Source: Syntrophobacteraceae bacterium
GTDB taxonomy: Bacteria; Desulfobacterota; Syntrophobacteria; Syntrophobacterales; Syntrophobacteraceae
Reading direction: 5' to 3'
Length of the DNA stretch: 64,000 nt
Assembly: GCA_025453975.1 (NCBI GenBank)
Contig: JALOPI010000002.1
Coordinates: forward strand, 62,001-126,000
Part shown: piece after piece, positions 24,251-33,503 of the stretch
How positions within the stretch are numbered: position 1 is the first letter of the stretch
Layout: each line of letters starts with the position of its first letter
Program-made: the position numbers and the translations under genes
Notes under the pieces: model-generated
Told to the model about the DNA's origin: nothing
The model's input: only the letters and a program-made list of their open reading frames with translations
Databases searched by the model: none

Positions 24251-24529
24251 TCAGCTATTTCCGGTCTCCACTCCCGACAACTGGACGCGAAGAACCTCGA
24301 CCTGGCCTAAGCAGTAGACCATGAACTCAGTGGCCTCGGAGCTGGTCAGGTGGTTGGTCTCGTACAGCCTCCTGACGTAGGGATAGAGGTTCGTCTGGAT
24401 CTCCTCCCGGAGCTCCAGCAGAACGTGCTCATTATCCCCGTCGGGCTCGGCCCAGCTCATGAAACTGTCTTTCCAGTTGTTCAACATCCCCCTGAGGACT
24501 TCGAGCTCCCTGACGACTTTTTCATCCAT
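24251..24529 (-). CDS. Small helical protein of the CoA-transferase operon (92 aa)
   Basis: Start at 24529 is one base after the upstream stop (TAG C ATG); the track start at 24559 overlaps that gene. Entirely helical (EKVVRELEVLRGMLNNWKDS, EATEFMVYCLGQVEVLRVQL). Function unknown; likely a structural accessory subunit. Confidence 0.55.
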   Translation of the reverse strand: MDEKVVRELEVLRGMLNNWKDSFMSWAEPDGDNEHVLLELREEIQTNLYPYVRRLYETNHLTSSEATEFMVYCLGQVEVLRVQLSGVETGNS

Positions 24530-24530
24530 G

Positions 24531-24767
24531 CTAGGTCTTTTTCCTCGCTTCAAACGCATAGCATTTCCGGACCACGTTGAAGTCCGCCACGCACCAGTAA
24601 TGGGGCCAGTGGATCTTCTTGCACCAGCCGATGATGTCCGCCGGCGGGAACTTGGAGTCCTTGAGGACCGGCTTCAAATGCTTGCAGTTCCAACAGACAT
24701 GGGAAGTCTGTTTTTCCGGGATCAATACAGTATCCAGGAATTCTTCCGGGGTCAGGTCCTGAGTCAT
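24531..24767 (-). CDS. Cys-rich small protein (78 aa), [Fe-S] or zinc candidate
   Basis: Ribosome binding site GAAAGGAGCATTGC. Cys residues in CWNCKHLKPV, GWCKKIHWPHYWC and RKCYAF could bind an Fe-S cluster or zinc. The general size and Cys layout recall the small subunits of glycyl-radical benzylsuccinate synthases, but no glycyl-radical enzyme is encoded here, so this likeness is only suggestive. Third gene behind the CoA-transferases. Confidence 0.6.
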   Translation of the reverse strand: MTQDLTPEEFLDTVLIPEKQTSHVCWNCKHLKPVLKDSKFPPADIIGWCKKIHWPHYWCVADFNVVRKCYAFEARKKT

Positions 24768-24786
24768 GCAATGCTCCTTTCTTCAG

Positions 24787-25272
24787 CTACCAGTCCTTGA
24801 CTTCGCCCGCGGCGAGCTTCTTCTGGTACTCCTCCCAGACTTCGGGCGAGAGTTTCTGGATGTCCCAGTTGAAGCCGAAGCTTCCGGCCAGGCCGGCCGA
24901 AGGCGGCTGGGGCCGCCATCCCCGGACGGGCCTTCCCCGGATGCTGAATTTCACCATGTCGGCGACGCCCTTGAGCTGCGCCCTGGGCTTGCACTCGTAA
25001 GGCCGCGTCCGCCCCTCGACGCCGGGCCGGTAGTTGGAGTAGCCGTCATAGGGCTTGTCCGCGTAGAGCGGCATGATGTCAGGCTTCTCGCCGAGTCTTT
25101 CCTCGGGACCCTTGTACATGAACCCCTGGATCATGTGGATGTAATAGACCGTTCCACACTCGGCACAGTTGATTTTGCCCTCCCAGTTCCAGAAGCAGTA
25201 GGGATCCAGGTAGTTGATGGTGTCGCAAGGCTTTCCACCCACTTCTTTCTTGCACCAAATGATGTCACACAC
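24787..25272 (-). CDS. Cys-rich protein of the CoA-transferase operon (161 aa)
   Basis: GTG start with AAGGAGGCGACC. The N-terminal 45 residues hold six Cys (MCDIIWCKKEVGGKPCD, DPYCFW, NCAECG), suggesting a zinc ribbon; the rest is acidic and Pro/Tyr-rich. Directly follows the second CoA-transferase gene by 12 bases. Function not recognised. Confidence 0.6.
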   Translation of the reverse strand: MCDIIWCKKEVGGKPCDTINYLDPYCFWNWEGKINCAECGTVYYIHMIQGFMYKGPEERLGEKPDIMPLYADKPYDGYSNYRPGVEGRTRPYECKPRAQLKGVADMVKFSIRGRPVRGWRPQPPSAGLAGSFGFNWDIQKLSPEVWEEYQKKLAAGEVKDW

Positions 25273-25284
25273 GGTCGCCTCCTT

Positions 25285-26700
25285 CTAGATGTAGGCCTTG
25301 TCGTACCACTCTTTGATCTTGGAGAGCGGGATGCCGAGCATGTCGTGGTAGATCTTCTTGTTGTCGGCTCCCACGGGACGCCAGTGCCAGTTGATACGCC
25401 TCGGGGTCTTCTCCATGTGCCCGCAGCTGTAGCCGGCCTGGAGCAGCATATCGCCGAACAGCGGGTCGTCCAGCCAGCGGACGGTGCCCCTTTCCCGGTA
25501 ATGGGGGCTCTCGTAGGTCTCCCGGTCGTTTCGCACCGGCTCCGCCAGGAGGCCCGCATCGTTCAGGACCTTGCAGACCTGAGAGCGGGACTTGTCGGCC
25601 GCCCAGCGCTCCAGGGCGCCGTAGATCTCCACCTGGGCCTCACCCTCGACGCGGTCCTTGTGGGCCCTGTACTTCTCGTACAGGTGGCTCATGCCCGTGA
25701 TGGCGCACAGCTCCTTGAAATCCGCATCCTGGAACGCGCTGACCATGGCATAGCGCGCACAGAACTTGTCCTGCGGGTTCTCGGCGTCGGGGAAGTCCGA
25801 CTTGCCGCACAGGATGATGCCGTGCACCGCCAGCTGCGTATCCCAGTTCCCCCAGCGCTGCCGCACGATGCCGAACTTGCCGTACATGGTCGTGGTGTAG
25901 CCCAGCATGCGGGTGGGCACCTGCACCTGGGAGAACTCGATCATGGTGCCGAGGCCGGTTTTGCGGCGATGATGGATGGCCGCCAGGATGGAAGCCGTGA
26001 TCATGTTCCCCGACTGCCAGTCGATGACCCAGTTGGAGTGCTTGGTGCAATGGCCGCCCATGAATTCGTGCATGCCGGTGACCGAAGCCAGTCCGGCGTG
26101 GGCCTGCCCCAGGATGTCGTAGGAGCCGCCGAAGATCTTGGGCCCGTACCCGAAGCCCCCGCCCCAGACGTAGATGAAGCGGGGATTGATCTCGCTGAGA
26201 TACCGGTAGCTCATTTTCCATTTGTCGAGGGTCCCCGGCCGATAGAGCTCCGTGAGACCGTCGAACTTCTTCACCAGCCCGTAGAAGATCTCCACCATCT
26301 CGGGGATGTGGTAATCCATGGTGATGAAGTACTTGTTGGGGTTGGCGTTGGTGAATCCCAGCCCCGTGCCCGTCATGGGGCGGGTGTCATGGAGGGGATA
26401 GAGGTAGCACTCGTTGAAGGGAGAGGTGTGCCGCATGGCGTCCCCCATGCGGGGCATCTCGATCTTGACGCACTCCGCCCCCAGCTCCGCCAGGTTGGCC
26501 ACCGAGTGGGGAGTGAAGATGTACATGGTGCAGCTCAGCCACTTGACCCCCTTGAGGGCCGTCGGCTTGGTGTGCTCGTTGCCCACGTCGAAGATCTTCT
26601 TGCAGTACTCCTCGTAGGGCATCTTCCATTCTTCCATCTCACCCTTGCTCTTGGGGCCCGGCAAATCTTCGATGTTCGTGACTCTGGGATCTTTTGCCAT
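25285..26700 (-). CDS. Family III (CaiB/BaiF-type) CoA-transferase, subunit 2
   Basis: 471 aa, longer than the ~400 aa family norm. The N-terminal Rossmann-like part has [20 protein letters not shown]; the probable catalytic Asp lies in [19 protein letters not shown], the position of the aspartate that forms the acyl anhydride in this family. Its ATG overlaps the upstream stop (TGATG), so it is co-translated with the first transferase and they probably form a heterodimer. The acid that is activated is unknown. Confidence 0.85.
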   Translation of the reverse strand: MAKDPRVTNIEDLPGPKSKGEMEEWKMPYEEYCKKIFDVGNEHTKPTALKGVKWLSCTMYIFTPHSVANLAELGAECVKIEMPRMGDAMRHTSPFNECYLYPLHDTRPMTGTGLGFTNANPNKYFITMDYHIPEMVEIFYGLVKKFDGLTELYRPGTLDKWKMSYRYLSEINPRFIYVWGGGFGYGPKIFGGSYDILGQAHAGLASVTGMHEFMGGHCTKHSNWVIDWQSGNMITASILAAIHHRRKTGLGTMIEFSQVQVPTRMLGYTTTMYGKFGIVRQRWGNWDTQLAVHGIILCGKSDFPDAENPQDKFCARYAMVSAFQDADFKELCAITGMSHLYEKYRAHKDRVEGEAQVEIYGALERWAADKSRSQVCKVLNDAGLLAEPVRNDRETYESPHYRERGTVRWLDDPLFGDMLLQAGYSCGHMEKTPRRINWHWRPVGADNKKIYHDMLGIPLSKIKEWYDKAYI

Positions 26701-28184
26701 CAGATCACCCCCTTCTGTTTCATTTCATTCACCTTGTTCTGACCCAGTCCAACCCATTTCAGGTAGATCTCGTAGTTGTCCTGACCCAGGTCACGGCCCA
26801 TCCATTTGCAGCGGAAGGGGGCGCGGAGCTGATACGACGACGGGCTGGATGCGATCAGCAGCGGGCCGTAATCGGTCTCGTGGACGTAGATCCAGGGTCG
26901 ATACTTGAAGTGGGGGAACTCGCAGACTTCGTCGATGAACATGACCGGCCCCGCCGCCAGCTGGTATTCGAGAAGCTTCGTTTCCGCCTCGACCCGGTTG
27001 GTGTCCCGGAGCCAGCGGGACGTCAGGGAGTAGGTCTTGATGAGGGCGTGGAGCGCGTTTCTGGCCCCCATCTCCTTGAGGAACGGGTCTTCGTGGATGA
27101 GACGGCCGAACTGGGTGAACTCACGCTCCAGGCAGAAGCCGATATTGTACCAGAGCTTGTCCGTCTGGCCGCCGATCATCATGTAGCCGTCTTTACAGGG
27201 ATTCCAGGCGTACTGGTTGAGGTTGGGGTCCCAGCCGCCGGACCGGGCCTTGATGCTCGCGTTGAATCCGTACCAGGTGATGTCGAAGTCCAGAATGTCC
27301 ATGAGGGTCTCGGCCCCCGTGACCTCGATCATCTGGCCCGTCCCGCCCAGCTCATCCCTCCAGTAGAGGGCCGCCAGGGCGTTGACGAAGCCCTGCCCGC
27401 CGGCGACGTAGTCCGCCAGCCAGATGCCCGATCGCGTGGGGTCCCCACCCCGTCCGCGGGGGAGCAGGTCCTGGGCCAGACCGGTGTTGTGGATCCACGA
27501 GTTGGCGCAGCTCGCGAAAGGCTCCAGCTCCCACTGGCCGAACTTGGACTGCTTGTCCTTCCAGGGGCCCCACTGGCCCATCATGCCGACCCAGATGTAG
27601 ACCATCCGGGGATTGGCTTCCTTGAGCTGCCGGTAGCCGATGCCGAGGCCATCCATGTAGCCGGGGGGCATGCCGTCGATGAGGACATCCACGTTCCTGG
27701 CCATCTTCTTGAAAATCTCGCGGCCGTCCTCGGTCTCGACATCCAGGGTGATGGCGTACTTGTTGACCATCTCGTTGACGAACTCCATGCCGCACTTCTC
27801 GCCCGTATCCCTGTTGGTCAGCATGTACTCTTCGCGGCCAAACGGCGTCAGCTTCCTGAGGGGATCGCCTCCGGGCGGCTCGATGGCCACCACCTCGGCC
27901 CCGGCCTCGCCAAACATCGAGGCGCAGAACTTGTGCCCCAGTCTCCAGAGCCCGATGTCCAGAACCTTCAGGCCCGAAAGGGCTTCATCCTTGGCATACC
28001 GCTTCTCGAAGCGCAGGTTGTCCTCGGCCCAGTCACAGAACTCCAGCGCCTTCCTCCGCTCGTACACCGGTTTGACCTGGTCGTAGGAAGGCGGCGGGGT
28101 GACCGGGTAGGGCCTGACATCCATATCCATCAGGCCAATGGTGTCGGCCCGGCTGTTGATTTCGATGTCTCGTTTTTCTGGCAT
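26700..28184 (-). CDS. Family III (CaiB/BaiF-type) CoA-transferase, subunit 1
   Basis: 494 aa, first gene of the operon, GTGGAGGTAAGGT before the ATG. Family markers: [54 protein letters not shown], and the catalytic-Asp region [20 protein letters not shown]. Enzymes of this family move CoA between succinyl-CoA or similar donors and carboxylic acids by an anhydride on an Asp. Two-subunit versions are known for benzylsuccinate-type acids. Upstream lies a duplicated leader-like sequence. Confidence 0.86.
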   Translation of the reverse strand: MPEKRDIEINSRADTIGLMDMDVRPYPVTPPPSYDQVKPVYERRKALEFCDWAEDNLRFEKRYAKDEALSGLKVLDIGLWRLGHKFCASMFGEAGAEVVAIEPPGGDPLRKLTPFGREEYMLTNRDTGEKCGMEFVNEMVNKYAITLDVETEDGREIFKKMARNVDVLIDGMPPGYMDGLGIGYRQLKEANPRMVYIWVGMMGQWGPWKDKQSKFGQWELEPFASCANSWIHNTGLAQDLLPRGRGGDPTRSGIWLADYVAGGQGFVNALAALYWRDELGGTGQMIEVTGAETLMDILDFDITWYGFNASIKARSGGWDPNLNQYAWNPCKDGYMMIGGQTDKLWYNIGFCLEREFTQFGRLIHEDPFLKEMGARNALHALIKTYSLTSRWLRDTNRVEAETKLLEYQLAAGPVMFIDEVCEFPHFKYRPWIYVHETDYGPLLIASSPSSYQLRAPFRCKWMGRDLGQDNYEIYLKWVGLGQNKVNEMKQKGVI

Positions 28185-28218
28185 ACCTTACCTCCACTGT
28201 TTTGAACCCAACTCAAGC

Positions 28219-28290
28219 ATTGATCCAAAGCTCTTCTCGGTCACAGAGGAGAACGGACTCCTCTCGAACAAGGCTTTTCACCTCCTTTCT
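28219..28290 (-). repeat. Leader-like repeat A, copy 1
   Basis: Read on the minus strand: AAAGGAGGTGAAAAG, a GGAG...CTCC hairpin, then GGATCAAT. A second copy is at 28528-28603. It lies upstream of the CoA-transferase operon start. Confidence 0.55.
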
Positions 28291-28527
28291 GGCTGAAAGA
28301 CGGCCTGGATCGGAGTCGAGGCACAAACGACCATCTCCACGCATCATTGGCATGCCTCCCCCTGGGGTCCTTGCAGGCCTTGAATGGCCTCGCTTATGGC
28401 TTTCACTTGCGGTCTCAGACCACGGTATGGGGCGATGAAACCATTGTCAGGCTACCAGCGGGTCGTTTGCTTTCCGCAGCAGTGAGCAATGAGATCGATT
28501 GGGCAGATGGAGCTCGCAGAGGATTGG

Positions 28528-28603
28528 ATTGATCCAGAGCAAAATCAATTTCCCGGGGAGATCGTGAGCGCTCCCCTTCAACCAGCCTTTTCACCTCCTT
28601 TCC
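28528..28603 (-). repeat. Leader-like repeat A, copy 2
   Basis: Matches copy 1 at the AAAGGAGGTGAAAAG end and the GGATCAAT end, with a different GGGGAG...CTCCCC hairpin between them. Compensated pairing in both copies suggests a folded RNA. Confidence 0.5.
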
Positions 28604-29081
28604 AATCGAAAACGATACCAGGGGTGGCGGATTATGAAACGGCCGTATCGCGGCCCGGCGGTGAAGCGCGCACCTCCCCACCAGCGGAAAAAGGCCGCAA
28701 TACAGGCTATCCTGATCCGATAAACTGGTACCTGTAGACGACTCAGACGGGCATGGCGCGCATGGTCAACCTGCCAGCGGAATCACTTGCATGGCGCAGC
28801 GCTGAGAAATGAGATCACTTGAGCGAGCAAGGCTCGGAGGAGAGGTCGATCTTGGATTTCAGCTCGATGAGATGAGCCAATGTAGGTCTAGCGTCTTCAA
28901 AATACCCGACGGCATATGCATGTCAAGATAAAATGGAACTTGTGATCCTTTTCCTAAATCCCCGGTCATCCTCGATGGGCAATTTGCCTGGATCCGCGAG
29001 AATGCCCCCCAAAAAGGTGATTGATAATGATGCATTATGCGGGGCTTGGGCTTCCTTTCCGTGAATGGAGACAAAACCAGC

Positions 29082-29182
29082 GGGACGCTGATGAACGCTC
29101 ATGCGCTCTGATCTTCTGTGATTTCATCTTTCCGTTTCATTCATCAGCGTGAATCCGTCTTCATCATGAGAATCAACGTCCC
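29082..29182. repeat. 101-bp MITE-like repeat, copy 2
   Basis: GGGACGCTGATGAACGCTC ... AACGTCCC; same length and order as the copy at 10090-10190, most conserved at both inverted ends. Confidence 0.7.
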
Positions 29183-29251
29183 CTCGCCGTTCTGATGCGA
29201 TACTCCCGACCCGGCCCCCATGAGCTTCAGACGCTCCTGTCGATGAGCACG

Positions 29252-30193
29252 TCACGCCGAAGATGTTCCCTCGAGTCGGTCCAGGGACCGAAGGCAGCGG
29301 GATGCATCATCGTAGGTGGGGCACAGAGCCAGAGCCCGCAGGTAATCCTGCCTCGCCCGATGGAAACGGCCCAGCCTCTGCCATGCCATTCCCCGATTGC
29401 AGTGGGACTCGCACGACTCCCCATGCAGCTGGATGGCCTCGGTATAGTCCGTTATGGCTCCCTCCATGTCCCCTTGAAGGAGCTTCATATTTCCCCTGTT
29501 ATTCAAGGCATTGGCGTAGCTCGGATGGATGCCCAGGGCCCGCTCATAGTCCGCCCTGGCGTCGGTGAGGCGTCCCTCCCTTTCATGCCTCAGTCCCCGG
29601 CTGTTGAGCACGCTCGCCGTGAGCATCATCAAGGGAAGCTCCTGGAAGCCCGCCGGGCTTTCCCGGTCGAAGCCCAGGGAATCCGTATGATCCATGTCGA
29701 TGATCCGGGATCCCACCCTCAGGCGGCTCATGAGATGATCCGAATCCGCCAGCAGCGAGAGATGGAGCCCCATGCGCACTGCAAGCACGGAATAGAGGGA
29801 GGTGAGCCCGATGCAGTTTCCGACGGTGCGGGTCGCGTCGGGATCGAGGTGGGCATCCACCACGTCGGTGAGCAGAAAATGCTCGCCGAATCGCCTCGGC
29901 TTGCTGGTCCAGAGATACTCAAAGAGATTCCGGGCGATGTCGGCTTGGAGGTAAAGGGGCGGAGCGTTCGGGGAGGCCCGGCGAGCCAGGCCGCAGCCCC
30001 GCAGGAATCGCCCGTGAATGTCATCGATCCGCCCCGCATGGCGGCGGATACCCTCATCCGCTGCCAGACCCGACAGGAGGAGCAGCTCCTCCTCCAGGGG
30101 GGCTGCCGCTCCCCCGACTTCATCGCCGCCTGTGAAATGGTCGCGGTCCGGGCCCACGGATCCCCTCGTCATGCGGGTGATGCAAGGCTCCAC
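29252..30193 (-). CDS. TPR protein with transglutaminase-like N-terminal half
   Basis: 313 aa, GTG start. The N-terminal half contains TVGNCIGLTSLYSVLAVRMG with a Cys in the place of the transglutaminase nucleophile, and DSDHLMSRLRV with a His, resembling the SirB1/transglutaminase-like fold. The C-terminal half has TPR repeats (EGRLTDARADYERALGIHPS, GDMEGAITDYTEAIQL, LGRFHRARQDYLRALAL). Role unknown; an alternative ATG at 30169 exists. Confidence 0.7.
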   Translation of the reverse strand: MEPCITRMTRGSVGPDRDHFTGGDEVGGAAAPLEEELLLLSGLAADEGIRRHAGRIDDIHGRFLRGCGLARRASPNAPPLYLQADIARNLFEYLWTSKPRRFGEHFLLTDVVDAHLDPDATRTVGNCIGLTSLYSVLAVRMGLHLSLLADSDHLMSRLRVGSRIIDMDHTDSLGFDRESPAGFQELPLMMLTASVLNSRGLRHEREGRLTDARADYERALGIHPSYANALNNRGNMKLLQGDMEGAITDYTEAIQLHGESCESHCNRGMAWQRLGRFHRARQDYLRALALCPTYDDASRCLRSLDRLEGTSSA

Positions 30194-30329
30194 TCGCTGG
30201 CCACGAAGCTCCCGGCCTCATGTCGCGACGGGCCGAAAAAAGCTTGCCATCGGCCTGTCATGGCCAGACCCTCCGCAGCTCCCTTGCGGCCGGGCTTGAT
30301 TCAATGCCCGGTTCTCCGGGGAGGGACTC

Positions 30330-30701
30330 TCAGCGTTTCAGGATACCGACGGCCGTTTCATACACTTGGTCCGGATCCAGCGGCTTCGTGAGAGAGCCAT
30401 CCGCGCCGGCATCCAGGAAGTCCGCGTCTTCGTGCCCCTCACCGGACGTGAGCATGACGATGTGGGTATCCCGGACGCCGAGCTGGGTCTTGGCGGCCCG
30501 ACACACTTCGATCCCGTTCATCTTGGGCATGAGGACGTCCAGAAAAGCCACATCCGGTCGATGCTGGCGAATCGCCTCGACCGCTTCCATGCCGTTACCC
30601 GCCAGAATGAGCTCGACGCCTTCATCCTCAAGCTCCTGGAGCGTTTCTTCCATCATCTCCCTCACCTGGGGATCGTCGTCTGCAATGAGAATCTTGGACA
30701 T
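30330..30701 (-). CDS. Single-domain response regulator (CheY-like)
   Basis: 123 aa from the ATG at 30701, preceded by GGGAGGTGGGAGC; the track start at 30776 is upstream. Receiver motifs are complete: acidic pocket ADDDPQ, phospho-Asp in FLDVLMPKMNG, Thr/Ser in MLTSGEG and Lys in LTKPLD. There is no output domain, so it works in a phosphorelay or by protein contact. No kinase gene adjoins it. Confidence 0.9.
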   Translation of the reverse strand: MSKILIADDDPQVREMMEETLQELEDEGVELILAGNGMEAVEAIRQHRPDVAFLDVLMPKMNGIEVCRAAKTQLGVRDTHIVMLTSGEGHEDADFLDAGADGSLTKPLDPDQVYETAVGILKR

Positions 30702-31227
30702 GCTCCCACCTCCCGTGATCGTGTTGTCCTGGACGCCGTCACCCGAGACTCCCGTCATGGAGCCTCCGGGATCCACCGGCCTCCCAGCCGTGCCAGGCTC
30801 ACTTCCCCCAGCGCTCGGAGGAGCGCCAGGGCATCAGCAGCTCCTTGCACGGGGCCGCGTTGGCTCGCTGGACCGCCTTGTGTTAATCGGGCGCGCGTGG
30901 CGAGGCGCACCTCTTCCCGAAGGCATGGAATCCCCAGCGAGATCCTCATGCTATCAGAATTGAGCCGCGCGGCAAGGGTGCTGAAGGGATGAAAGCGGTC
31001 TTGAGCCCCAGGGAGCCCGACGTCGGCTGGAATCACCATGGCGCTGGCTCACACGGCGCACCCCCGCCCGGCATGGGGCTGACTGCTTCCCTATGGCTCA
31101 CCAGCGGTTCGATTGGGATTACCTATTGGAATCACGGCGCATACCGAGATAAAGACATCTTCGTACATGGGGAGTCCGGGCTCGAACGGAGCATCGGCCG
31201 ATGGCGATGGTACAGGAAGGAAAGCTC
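30702..31227. other. Intergenic region, no clear feature
   Basis: About 525 bases between divergent genes. I see no convincing ORF or repeat; only the AGGAAGG ribosome binding site for the next gene. Confidence 0.45.
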
Positions 31228-32082
31228 ATGGCGGCACCCAAACTGGCTTTGTGTAACTTCATCCCGGACGTGGAAGCCCTCAGGCGGATGGCGTTGTCCC
31301 TTGGCTTTGACGGGGTGGACTGGACCTTCATGGTGGAGGGGCTGCCGTCCAATGAGGCGGAAGAGCGGGAACTGCGCCGCACGATTCAGGCCCTGAGCCC
31401 CCTGGAAGTCCGTTATCATTGCGCATTCAACGGTGTCGACCTGGGTGATGTCAGCCAGGACCGGGCTGAATCGGCCGTGGCCCTTTTCAGGCGAGCCTGT
31501 GAAACGGTGGCGGGCTTGGGCGGCCGCTATATGACCATCCACCTGGGCCTGGGACGGGTGGACTATGAGGATCTTTCGTGGGATCGCAGCGTGAAGCGGC
31601 TGGAGAGACTGGTCGCCCATGGCAGGGCGCTTGGGGTCCGCGTGTGCCTTGAAAATCTCGCGTCGGGGTGGTCCAGCCGGCCGGAGCTCTTCGAGAAGCT
31701 GGTCCGAAAATCGAACGCCTCCGTGACACTGGACATTGGGCACGCCCGCATGAGCCCTTCGGTCCAAAGCCAGCGCTTCGACCTCGAGGACCTGGTGACA
31801 CCGCACCATCGTAAAATATGCAACGCGCACATCTATCACGAAGAGCGTGCTGGTGGTCACACGGCCCCCGACTCCCTGGCGGACCTGGAAGACCGTCTCC
31901 ACCTCCTCACGTGCCTTCCGTGCGACTGGTGGGTCCTGGAGCTTCGGGAGGAGAGCGCCCTGCTCAAGACCCTCCAGGTGGTCAGGGAATTCCTTGGCTA
32001 TGGTCCCGACGATTCCCCGCCGGCCGGCACCCCCATCCCCTCCCCTTGCAGCAATCAATTAACGGGCTCGCTCAATCGTTGA
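31228..32082 (+). CDS. Sugar phosphate isomerase/epimerase-like TIM-barrel protein
   Basis: 284 aa from the ATG at 31228, with CAGGAAGGAAAGCTC in front. Xylose isomerase-like TIM-barrel features: ALCNFIPDVEALRRMALSLG, GFDGVDWTFMVEG, metal-ligand candidates YMTIHLGLG, VCLENLASGW, TLDIGHARMS and NAHIYHEE, with WWVLELRE at the last strand. The family includes endonuclease IV and sugar epimerases; the reaction cannot be told. Confidence 0.8.
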   Translation: MAAPKLALCNFIPDVEALRRMALSLGFDGVDWTFMVEGLPSNEAEERELRRTIQALSPLEVRYHCAFNGVDLGDVSQDRAESAVALFRRACETVAGLGGRYMTIHLGLGRVDYEDLSWDRSVKRLERLVAHGRALGVRVCLENLASGWSSRPELFEKLVRKSNASVTLDIGHARMSPSVQSQRFDLEDLVTPHHRKICNAHIYHEERAGGHTAPDSLADLEDRLHLLTCLPCDWWVLELREESALLKTLQVVREFLGYGPDDSPPAGTPIPSPCSNQLTGSLNR

Positions 32083-32589
32083 ACAATCCGGCCGAGCTCG
32101 CGGCCATGCCGACGCGGACCGCGGGAACGTGTGGTGATCGACCCCGACGCGCAAGCCTCTCCCGGCGTTGTATGTGGCATGGGTGAGAGATGCGGGGGAC
32201 TTCGATCTCCGCCTCATTGGGTGGAAAGGTTGGGAGAAGAAGCCAATCTTCTTCGGCGAAAAATCCCGTGTGCCTGTTGATTGGCGCCTGGGGCAGGAAT
32301 CGAGCCCGCACGGGACCAAGCCCCAAGGGATTCTGCGCCCCTCCATGGACCCTCCACCGTGCCTTGCTCAGATACGCGAGAACATTGACCCAACAAGGTT
32401 TTGTGGATAACCTGCCTTCATGTGAAAGCATCGAATGGTTCAGATGGCCATGATGCGGTATGTGCACGGGAACGAAACCGCGATGGTGGCGGCGCTCTCC
32501 ATGTTGGGTGTGGCCCGGGGTCGAGCGACGTGCTCCCTTTCAGAATGGTCAGCGAAGCCAGGCCATAACGTTCAAGGAGGTACGAAGCC
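32083..32589. other. Intergenic region with a degenerate tRNA-Leu fragment
   Basis: About 500 bases with no convincing gene. It holds a degenerate copy of the 3' half of the tRNA-Leu gene at 32282-32332. Confidence 0.5.
32282..32332 (-). repeat. Degenerate partial tRNA-Leu copy (possible old att site)
   Basis: GGCGCCTGGGGCAGGAATCG and the following CCCGCACGGG, CAAGCCCCAAGGGATT match the 3' half of the tRNA-Leu at 33209-33296 with about six mismatches in 51 bases, in the same orientation. The rest of the tRNA is missing. Confidence 0.65.
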
Positions 32590-32697
32590 ATGAACGGAAG
32601 CGAAGCAGAACGGATCGAGGGGCAGTCTACGCCCACCCTGGAGGCAGCCGAGGTCTTGATCAAGGGTAAAGGGCTGATTCACCCTGGATGGGGGTAG
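32590..32697 (+). CDS. 35-aa peptide with strong ribosome binding site
   Basis: AAGGAGGTACGAAGCC before the ATG is one of the best ribosome binding sites in the window. The product (LEAAEVLIKGKGLIHPGWG at the end) is too short for the track. It may be a truncated gene start or a real small peptide; no homolog recognised. Confidence 0.35.
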   Translation: MNGSEAERIEGQSTPTLEAAEVLIKGKGLIHPGWG

Positions 32698-32757
32698 GGC
32701 GGCCACTCGACGGGGAGGATTCCTGAAGGCTTCCATCGCTCCGAAGGAGAAGGTTTT

Positions 32758-33198
32758 ATGGACACATCGTATGACAAGGATTTCTATGAATGGACCCGGA
32801 AGAATGCTCAGCTCTTGCGCGAGGGGAGGCTTTCCGAGATCGATGCTGACAACCTGATAGAGGAACTGGAAGCCATGGGGCGAAGCGAGAAGAGAGCCTT
32901 CGTGAATCATCTTGCCGTGCTCATCGCTCACCTCCTCAAGTGGGAGCGCCAGCCTGGGCTGCGGTCGAAGAGCTGGCGATACACGATCCGGGAACAGCGC
33001 TCTCAGGTGACGGATATTCTGGAGGACAACCCGAGTCTCAAGCACTCGATGGGAGATCTGCTTTCAAAGGCATTCGGGAAAGCGATCCTGCGTGTTGCCA
33101 AGGAAACGGGCCAGGATGAGGATGCCTTCCCGGCTGCATGTCCCTACAGTGCTGGCGAGATCATGGATGCCGCATTTTACCCAGGTGAACAGACCTGA
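32758..33198 (+). CDS. DUF29-family protein
   Basis: 146 aa, AAGGAGAAGGTTTT before the ATG. The pattern YDKDFYEWTRKNAQLLREGR, NLIEELEAMGRSEKRA, LIAHLLKWERQP and SWRYTIREQR is diagnostic for DUF29, small helical proteins common on mobile and accessory DNA; function unknown. It sits between the tRNA-Leu and its partial copy, consistent with an inserted segment. Confidence 0.88.
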   Translation: MDTSYDKDFYEWTRKNAQLLREGRLSEIDADNLIEELEAMGRSEKRAFVNHLAVLIAHLLKWERQPGLRSKSWRYTIREQRSQVTDILEDNPSLKHSMGDLLSKAFGKAILRVAKETGQDEDAFPAACPYSAGEIMDAAFYPGEQT

Positions 33199-33208
33199 GT
33201 ACGTGAAC

Positions 33209-33296
33209 TGGTGCCTGGGGCGGGAATCGAACCCGCACGGGGGCAAGCCCCAAGGGATTTTAAGTCCCTTGTGTCTACCGGTTCCACCACCCAGGC
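33209..33296 (-). tRNA. tRNA-Leu (UAA)
   Basis: Minus strand, 88 bases including encoded CCA. Acceptor GCCUGGG pairs with CCCAGGC; anticodon stem AAGGGA/UCCCUU encloses CUUAAAA, giving anticodon UAA; a long variable arm (GGGGCUUGCCCC) marks a class II tRNA; GGTTCGATTCC is the T-arm. Confidence 0.95.
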
Positions 33297-33503
33297 GTCG
33301 GTCCCTGTGGGAGCTTCTAGCACAGGGAATTCGGCGGACTCAAGAGAAAAGGCATGGGATGGCTTCGGCTCATCGAATGATTACACCATATTAGCAATGA
33401 CTGGGGTACGCGCCCCCGCCCGAGCGCCATCGGGCCCGGGGCATGGAAAGTCAGAGCCCCGGTCCTCTCGCAGCCGCCGCCCCTGCCTGGAACCGCAATG
33501 GAA

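Larger units (their letters stand above)
28291..29251. other. Repeat-rich intergenic region without genes
   Basis: About 960 bases with no convincing coding sequence. It contains repeat A copy 2, two relatives of a second element (CCAGCGG...AATGAGATC at about 28452-28508 and 28771-28826), and a 101-bp dispersed repeat. The order A-B-A-B with offsets of about 309 and 319 bases suggests an old tandem duplication. Confidence 0.5.

Noticed and set aside
24531-24767. 78-aa Cys-rich protein as a benzylsuccinate synthase small subunit
   Set aside because: No glycyl-radical enzyme or activase is encoded nearby; size and Cys layout alone are not enough.
32083-32350. tRNA-Leu fragment as a second functional tRNA
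   Set aside because: Only the 3' half is present and the anticodon arm is broken.
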